In this document: positions 20,982 to 25,402 of the stretch, piece after piece
Position numbering within the stretch: position 1 is the stretch's first letter
How the letters are laid out: each line of letters begins with the position of its first letter
Assembly (NCBI GenBank): GCA_036394195.1
Contig: DASWFO010000296.1
Span: 1-25,402, forward strand
Direction of reading: 5' to 3'
Length of the DNA: 25,402 bases
DNA from: DATJPD01 sp036394195
Lineage (GTDB): Bacteria; Pseudomonadota; Alphaproteobacteria; CACIAM-22H2
Translations under genes and position numbers: made by a program
Notes under the pieces: model-generated
Databases searched by the model: none
Seen by the model: the letters and a program-made list of their open reading frames with translations, nothing else
What the model was told of the DNA's origin: nothing

Positions 20982-22265
20982 ATGGGTGATCTCGAATTGG
21001 ACCGGGTGCGGCTCGGCATCGTGCCGCTGACCGACTGCGCGCCGATCGCGGTCGCGCGCGAGCTCGGCCTGTTCCGCAAATGGGGCATCGAGGTGGCGAT
21101 CTCGCGCGAGCCGTCCTGGGCCAATATCCGCGACAAGGTGTCGATCGGCGCCCTCGACGGCGCCCAGATGCTGGCGGCACTGCCGCTGGCCTCGGCCCTC
21201 GGCCTGGGCGGCATCGCCAAGCCGCTGGTGACGGCCCTGAACCTCGGCCTGAACGGCAACGCGATCACCCTGTCGGCCGCATTGTGGCAGCAGATCCTCT
21301 ACGCGCATCCCGCCGCCGCGGTCGAGCGCCCGTTGACGGCGCGCGGCCTCCGCACAGTCATCGAGCAGCGCAAGTCGGTCGGGGCGCCGCCGCTCACCTT
21401 CGCGGTCACCTTCCCGTTCTCGTCGCACAATTATCTGCTGCGTTATTGGCTGGCCGCCGGCGGCATCGACCCCGACCGCGACGTCCGGCTGACCGTGGTG
21501 CCGCCGCCGCTGATGGTGGCGAAGCTCGAGGCGCGCCATATCGACGGGTTCTGCGTCGGCGCGCCGTGGAATCAGCGCGCGGTCGAGCTCGGCATCGGCC
21601 GCATCGCCGTGTGCAGCTCCGAGATCTGGCATAGCCACCCGGAGAAAGTGTTCGGCGTCACGCGGGACTGGGCCGAACGCCACCCGAACACGCACCGCGC
21701 CCTGCTCGCTGCGATCATCGAGGCGGCGGAATGGCTCGACGAGCCGGCCAACCGCCCGGAGGCGGCGCGGATCCTCGTCACCCGCGGCTACGTCGATGTG
21801 CCGGAAAGCATCGTCGCGCGCTCGCTGATCGGCGAGATCAGGTACGGCCATGACGAGGCGCCGCGGATGTCGCGCGACTACATCGTGTTCCACCGCTATG
21901 CGGCCAATTTCCCGTGGCTGTCGCATGCCGAATGGACGCTGGTCCAGATGCAGCGCTGGGGTCAGATCGGCGATGCGACCGATATCGCCGCCGTCGCCGC
22001 CGCGGCGTATCGGCCCGATATCTTCCGCGACGTGGCGAGCCGTCTCGGGCGGTCCTGCCCGGTCTTCGACCGCAAGCGCGAAGGCGAGCACATCGGCGGA
22101 TGGCAGCTGCCGGGCTCGCCCGACGCCATCGCGATGGGGCCGGATACGTTCATCGACGACCAGATTTTCGATCCCGCCGACCCGGCCGGATATCTCGCGC
22201 GCGTCCGCGACCATCACCGCGACGACGCCATTCCCCGCAGCAGCGGGTCCGGCCGCCCCTCATGA
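20982..22265 (+). CDS. nasS: NasS: cytoplasmic nitrate sensor (NrtA/CmpA fold without signal peptide)
   Basis: A 427-residue protein of the NrtA/CmpA/SsuA periplasmic-binding fold, but with no signal peptide: it begins MGDLELDRVRLGIVPLTDCA. That is the hallmark of NasS, which binds nitrate in the cytoplasm and releases NasT. The ligand-site segments match the adjacent NrtA: RYWLAAGGIDPD, VVPPP-MVA, FCV--PWN and HPEK-FG. ATG 20982 is used; GTG 20952 behind AGAGGA would add 10 residues. NasS and NasT genes are often adjacent and co-transcribed; here nasS is separated from nasT by the leader, so it is made only when antitermination occurs. Confidence 0.85.
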   Translation: MGDLELDRVRLGIVPLTDCAPIAVARELGLFRKWGIEVAISREPSWANIRDKVSIGALDGAQMLAALPLASALGLGGIAKPLVTALNLGLNGNAITLSAALWQQILYAHPAAAVERPLTARGLRTVIEQRKSVGAPPLTFAVTFPFSSHNYLLRYWLAAGGIDPDRDVRLTVVPPPLMVAKLEARHIDGFCVGAPWNQRAVELGIGRIAVCSSEIWHSHPEKVFGVTRDWAERHPNTHRALLAAIIEAAEWLDEPANRPEAARILVTRGYVDVPESIVARSLIGEIRYGHDEAPRMSRDYIVFHRYAANFPWLSHAEWTLVQMQRWGQIGDATDIAAVAAAAYRPDIFRDVASRLGRSCPVFDRKREGEHIGGWQLPGSPDAIAMGPDTFIDDQIFDPADPAGYLARVRDHHRDDAIPRSSGSGRPS

Positions 22266-22281
22266 CATGCAGGAGACAGAC

Positions 22282-23613
22282 ATGGGCACTCGAGGACAGA
22301 ATCGTTCGCACCGCGTGAAGGGCGTCAGTCGCCGCCGGCTCCTGCAATCGGGAGCCGCCGCCGCAAGCGCGGCGGCCCTGGTCAGCGCGCTCCGCGCCGC
22401 CTTTCCCGCCGGTGCCGCCGCGCAAGGTGCGGGACCCGAGGTGACGAAGGCGACGTTCGGGTTCATCGCGCTCACCGACTTCGCCCCGCTCGCGGTCGCC
22501 AAGGAAAAAGGCATCTTCGCCAAATACGGCATGCCCGACGTCGAAGTCGCCAAGCAGGCCTCGTGGGGTGCCACGCGCGACAACATCGTGCTGGGCGGCG
22601 AGGGCGGCGGCATCGACGGCGCACATATCCTGACTCCGATGCCGTACCTGATCACCAGCGGCCGGGTGACGCAGAACAACCAGCCGGTGCCGATGTACAT
22701 CCTGGCCCGCCTGAATGTGAACGGTCAGTGCATCTCGGTCGCCAAGGCGCATATGGGGACCGGCGCGGCGTTGAACTCGGCGCCGCTCGCCGCCGAGTTC
22801 AAGAAGATGATCGCCGCCGGCAAGGAAGTGAAATGCGCCATGACCTTCCCCGGCGGCACGCATGACATGTGGATCCGCTACTGGCTCGCGGCCGGCGGGA
22901 TCGATCCGGACAAGGACGTCCAGACGATCGTGGTACCGCCGCCGCAGATGGTCGCCAACATGAAGGTCGGCACCATGGAAGCGTTCTGCGTGTGCGAGCC
23001 CTGGAACGATCAACTCGTGCATCAGGGCATCGGCTACACCGCCCTGACCACCGGCGAGCTGTGGAACCGGCATCCGGAGAAGAGCTTCGGCCTGCGCGCC
23101 GACTGGGTCGACAAGCATCCGAAGGCCGCCCAGGCGGTCCTGTTGGCGGTCATGGAAGCCCAGATGTGGTGCGAAACGGCCGAGAACCGGGAAGAGATGT
23201 GCCAGATCATCGCCAAGCGGCAGTGGATGAACGCGCCGTACGAGGACATCATCGACCGCGCCAAGGGAAAATTCGTCTACGGCGACGGCCGCGTCGTCGA
23301 GAACCATCCTCAGATGATGAAGTACTGGGGGGACTACACGTCCTATCCGTTCCAGAGCCACGATTTGTGGTTCCTCACCGAGAACATCCGGTGGGGCTAT
23401 CAGCCGGCCGATCTCGATACCAAGGCGCTGATCGGCAAGGTCAACCGCGAGGACCTGTGGCGCGAGGCGGCGAAGACGCTCGGCCTGCCGGCCAAGGAGA
23501 TTCCGAACGGTACCTCGCGCGGCAAAGAGACGTTCTTCGACGGCAAGGTCTTCGATCCCGAGAATCCGAAGGCCTATCTGGCCAGCCTCAACATCAAGAA
23601 GGTCACCGCGTGA
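22282..23613 (+). CDS. nrtA: NrtA: nitrate ABC transporter substrate-binding protein (Tat-exported)
   Basis: A 443-residue nitrate (or nitrite/cyanate) binding protein. The Tat leader is clear (SRRRLLQSGAAAASAAALVS, cut near GAAAQG). The mature start KATFGFIALTDFAPLAVAKE and the core RYWLAAGGIDPDKDVQTIVV match CmpA/NrtA. ATG 22282 has AGGAG 6 bp upstream (22271-22275); an earlier ATG at 22267 lacks it. It follows nasS by 16 bp. The C-terminal segment ETFFDGKVFDPENPKAYL repeats the ending of NasS, showing they are paralogues. Confidence 0.93.
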   Translation: MGTRGQNRSHRVKGVSRRRLLQSGAAAASAAALVSALRAAFPAGAAAQGAGPEVTKATFGFIALTDFAPLAVAKEKGIFAKYGMPDVEVAKQASWGATRDNIVLGGEGGGIDGAHILTPMPYLITSGRVTQNNQPVPMYILARLNVNGQCISVAKAHMGTGAALNSAPLAAEFKKMIAAGKEVKCAMTFPGGTHDMWIRYWLAAGGIDPDKDVQTIVVPPPQMVANMKVGTMEAFCVCEPWNDQLVHQGIGYTALTTGELWNRHPEKSFGLRADWVDKHPKAAQAVLLAVMEAQMWCETAENREEMCQIIAKRQWMNAPYEDIIDRAKGKFVYGDGRVVENHPQMMKYWGDYTSYPFQSHDLWFLTENIRWGYQPADLDTKALIGKVNREDLWREAAKTLGLPAKEIPNGTSRGKETFFDGKVFDPENPKAYLASLNIKKVTA

Positions 23614-24524
23614 GCGCGGACGGATCGCCGACCATGACCCTTCCCGCACGCTCCGAAACGCCCGCCGGCGGCACCGTGCCCGCCACCGCGAGGGTCCTGG
23701 CCTTCACCGCACCCCGCGCCGGCCGGACGGAGGTCTGGTCGTCGCTCGGCAAGGCGGCGGCGAATCTGCTGCCGCCGGTGATCACGTTGGCGCTGATCCT
23801 GCTGGTCTGGCAGTTCCTCTGCTCCCAGCCCGGCGCCACTTTGCCGCCGCCGACCAAGATCGTCAGCGGGTCGTGGGAGCTCATCTCCGATCCGTTCTAC
23901 GACCGCGGCGGCCTCGACAAGGGCATGGCCTGGCACATCCTGGCGAGCCTGCGCCGCGTCGCCATGGGCTACGCACTCGCCGCCGTCGTCGGTGTGGCAC
24001 TCGGCGTTCTGGTCGGCCAGAGCACGTGGGCCATGCGCGGCCTCGATCCGATCTTCCAGGTCCTGCGCACGGTCCCGCCGCTCGCCTGGCTGCCGCTGTC
24101 GCTGGCGGCGTTCCGCGACGGCCAGCCGTCGGCGATCTTCGTCATCTTCATCACCGCCATCTGGCCGATCATCATCAACACGTCGGTCGGTGTGCGGAAC
24201 ATCCCCCAGGACTACGTCAATGTCGCGCGCATCCTGCGGCTCTCCGGTCCGGAGTATTTCTGGAAGATCATGCTGCCGGCGACCGTGCCGTACATGTTCA
24301 CCGGCCTCCGCATCGGGATCGGCCTGTCATGGCTGGCCATCGTCGCGGCGGAGATGCTGATCGGCGGCGTCGGCGTCGGCTTCTTCATCTGGGATGCGTG
24401 GAACAGCTCGCTCATCGCCGACATCATCGTGGCGCTGGTCTATGTCGGCCTGGTCGGCTTCATCCTCGACCGCATAGTCGCCACCCTCGGCCGCCTCATC
24501 TCCCGCGGCACATCGTTCACCTGA
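23610..24524 (+). CDS. nrtB: NrtB: nitrate ABC transporter permease
   Basis: A 304-residue inner-membrane permease of the BPD_transp_1 family (NrtB/SsuC/TauC group). A cytoplasmic Ala/Pro-rich N-terminus precedes about six helices beginning LLPPVITLALILLVWQFL. The ATPase-contact loop (EAA motif) reads VARILRLSGPEYFWKIMLPA. GTG 23610 overlaps the nrtA stop (GTGA); ATG 23634 is an alternative. Direct coupling with nrtA and the ATPase gene (8-bp gap) defines a complete ABC importer. Confidence 0.92.
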   Translation: MSADGSPTMTLPARSETPAGGTVPATARVLAFTAPRAGRTEVWSSLGKAAANLLPPVITLALILLVWQFLCSQPGATLPPPTKIVSGSWELISDPFYDRGGLDKGMAWHILASLRRVAMGYALAAVVGVALGVLVGQSTWAMRGLDPIFQVLRTVPPLAWLPLSLAAFRDGQPSAIFVIFITAIWPIIINTSVGVRNIPQDYVNVARILRLSGPEYFWKIMLPATVPYMFTGLRIGIGLSWLAIVAAEMLIGGVGVGFFIWDAWNSSLIADIIVALVYVGLVGFILDRIVATLGRLISRGTSFT

Positions 24525-24532
24525 GGTCCATC

Positions 24533-25333
24533 ATGAAGGGCTATCTCAGCATCGAGCACGTCGGCAAAAGCTTCGCCCGCGGTGCGGCCGCGACCGAGGT
24601 CCTGCACGACATCTCGCTCAGCATCGAGCGCGGGGAATACGTCTCGATCATCGGCCATTCCGGCTGTGGAAAATCGACCCTCCTCAACATCGTCGCCGGG
24701 CTGCTCACCTCGACGACCGGCGAGGTCTTCGTGGACGGCGAGGTGATCGACGCGCCCGGACCGGACCGGGCGGTCGTGTTCCAGAACCATTCGCTGCTGC
24801 CGTGGCTGACCGTGTACGAGAACGTGCGGCTCGGGGTCGACAAGGTGTTCAGGCAGAGCAAGAGCTCGGCCGAGCGCCACGACTGGACCATGCACAATCT
24901 CGAGCTCGTCCAGATGACGCCGGCGCACGACAAGCGTCCCGGCGAGATCTCCGGCGGCATGAAGCAACGTGTCGGTATCGCCCGGGCCTTGGCCATGGAA
25001 CCCAAGGTGCTGCTGCTCGACGAGCCGTTCGGGGCGCTCGACGCGCTGACCCGCGCCCATCTTCAGGATTCGGTCATGGATATCCATGCCAAGCTCGGCA
25101 ACACGGTGCTGATGATCACGCACGACGTGGACGAAGCGGTCCTGTTGTCGGACCGCATCGTTATGATGACCAACGGCCCGGCGGCGACCATCGGCGAGAT
25201 CCTGAAGATCGATCTGCCGCGTCCGCGGCGGCGCCTCGATCTGGTCGAGGACGCCACCTACACGCATTGCCGCGCGGCGGTGCTCGAGTTCCTCTACACG
25301 CGGCATCGCCGGCCGGCGCTGCACGCCGCTTGA
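24533..25333 (+). CDS. nrtD: NrtD-type nitrate ABC transporter ATP-binding protein
   Basis: A 266-residue single-domain ABC ATPase. Walker A is GHSGCGKST (41-49), Q-loop VVFQNHSLLPW (Q84), signature ISGGMKQR (139-146), Walker B VLLLDEP (159-165) and switch His in MITHDVDEA. The length and the ending fit NrtD/CmpD or TauB-like importers rather than the fused NrtC, which carries a binding-protein domain. Gene order nasS-nrtA-nrtB-ATPase-nirB supports nitrate as substrate. Start: ATG 24533 with GAGG nearby. Confidence 0.92.
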   Translation: MKGYLSIEHVGKSFARGAAATEVLHDISLSIERGEYVSIIGHSGCGKSTLLNIVAGLLTSTTGEVFVDGEVIDAPGPDRAVVFQNHSLLPWLTVYENVRLGVDKVFRQSKSSAERHDWTMHNLELVQMTPAHDKRPGEISGGMKQRVGIARALAMEPKVLLLDEPFGALDALTRAHLQDSVMDIHAKLGNTVLMITHDVDEAVLLSDRIVMMTNGPAATIGEILKIDLPRPRRRLDLVEDATYTHCRAAVLEFLYTRHRRPALHAA

Positions 25334-25341
25334 CCCCGGCC

Positions 25342-25402
25342 ATGGACGGCGCCTCCTCGCCGCGCCGACGGCTGGTCATCGTCGGCAACGGCATGGCGGG
25401 GG
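25342..25402 (+). CDS. nirB: NirB, assimilatory nitrite reductase large subunit (5' end only)
   Basis: Only about 20 codons are visible, starting at ATG 25342: MDGASSPRRRLVIVGNGMAG. The LVIVGNGMAG strand-turn is the FAD-binding GxGxxG entry of NirB (usual start KLVVVGNGMAG). It lies 8 bp after the ATPase stop, the usual place of nirB in nrt operons. Other FAD/NAD(P)H oxidoreductases start similarly, so the assignment relies partly on context. Confidence 0.75.
   Translation, partial: MDGASSPRRRLVIVGNGMAG

Overview
The window is about 25 kb of dense, high-GC DNA. Codon use, the Tat/Sec-exported ABC binding proteins, an orphan ABC_sub_bind (PF04392) protein and a NasS/NasT nitrate system point to a soil or freshwater alphaproteobacterium (Hyphomicrobiales or Rhodospirillales-like). 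The genus cannot be read from the sequence. No tRNA, rRNA, CRISPR array, integrase or transposase gene was seen.

Region 1 (1-7127) looks like a nitrogen-compound scavenging locus. A solute-binding protein and a flavin-dependent LLM monooxygenase run leftward. A six-gene operon runs rightward: class II aldolase, membrane diiron desaturase, CMP/dCMP-type deaminase, split TPP decarboxylase, and cyclic-amine amidohydrolase. The 121-bp gap between them carries two back-to-back sigma-54 (-24/-12) promoters with identical core halves, so both arms should respond to nitrogen status. The substrate is unknown.

Region 2 (7128-7982) holds a Phd/VapC-type toxin-antitoxin module with a palindromic operator over its promoter. 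Next to it is a short remnant of an MFS transporter 3' end. An intact copy of that 3' end lies 7.25 kb away in direct orientation, so the two copies bracket region 3.

Region 3 (7986-16370) has a GcvA-type LysR regulator divergent from a five-gene operon: MATE exporter, ModA-like binding protein with a C-terminal frameshift, amidohydrolase-2 protein lacking a usual active-site His, cytoplasmic beta-propeller, and ChrB-like protein. Two near-identical bipartite T-N11-A operators lie in the divergent gap. An orphan ABC_sub_bind protein and an MFS transporter follow on the minus strand.

Region 4 (16566-19865) is an envelope gene set: a secreted LamG/DUF1080-like protein, an outer-membrane-type protein, a secreted beta-propeller and a Tat-exported Fe/Mn superoxide dismutase.

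Region 5 (19920-25402) is a nitrate assimilation locus: nasT, then a sigma-54 promoter, an ANTAR two-hairpin leader RNA with a terminator-like hairpin, then nasS, nrtA, nrtB, nrtD and the start of nirB. NasT should antiterminate the leader when nitrate releases it from NasS. Because nasS is itself behind the leader, a negative feedback loop is built in. Sigma-54 control appears at both ends of the window.
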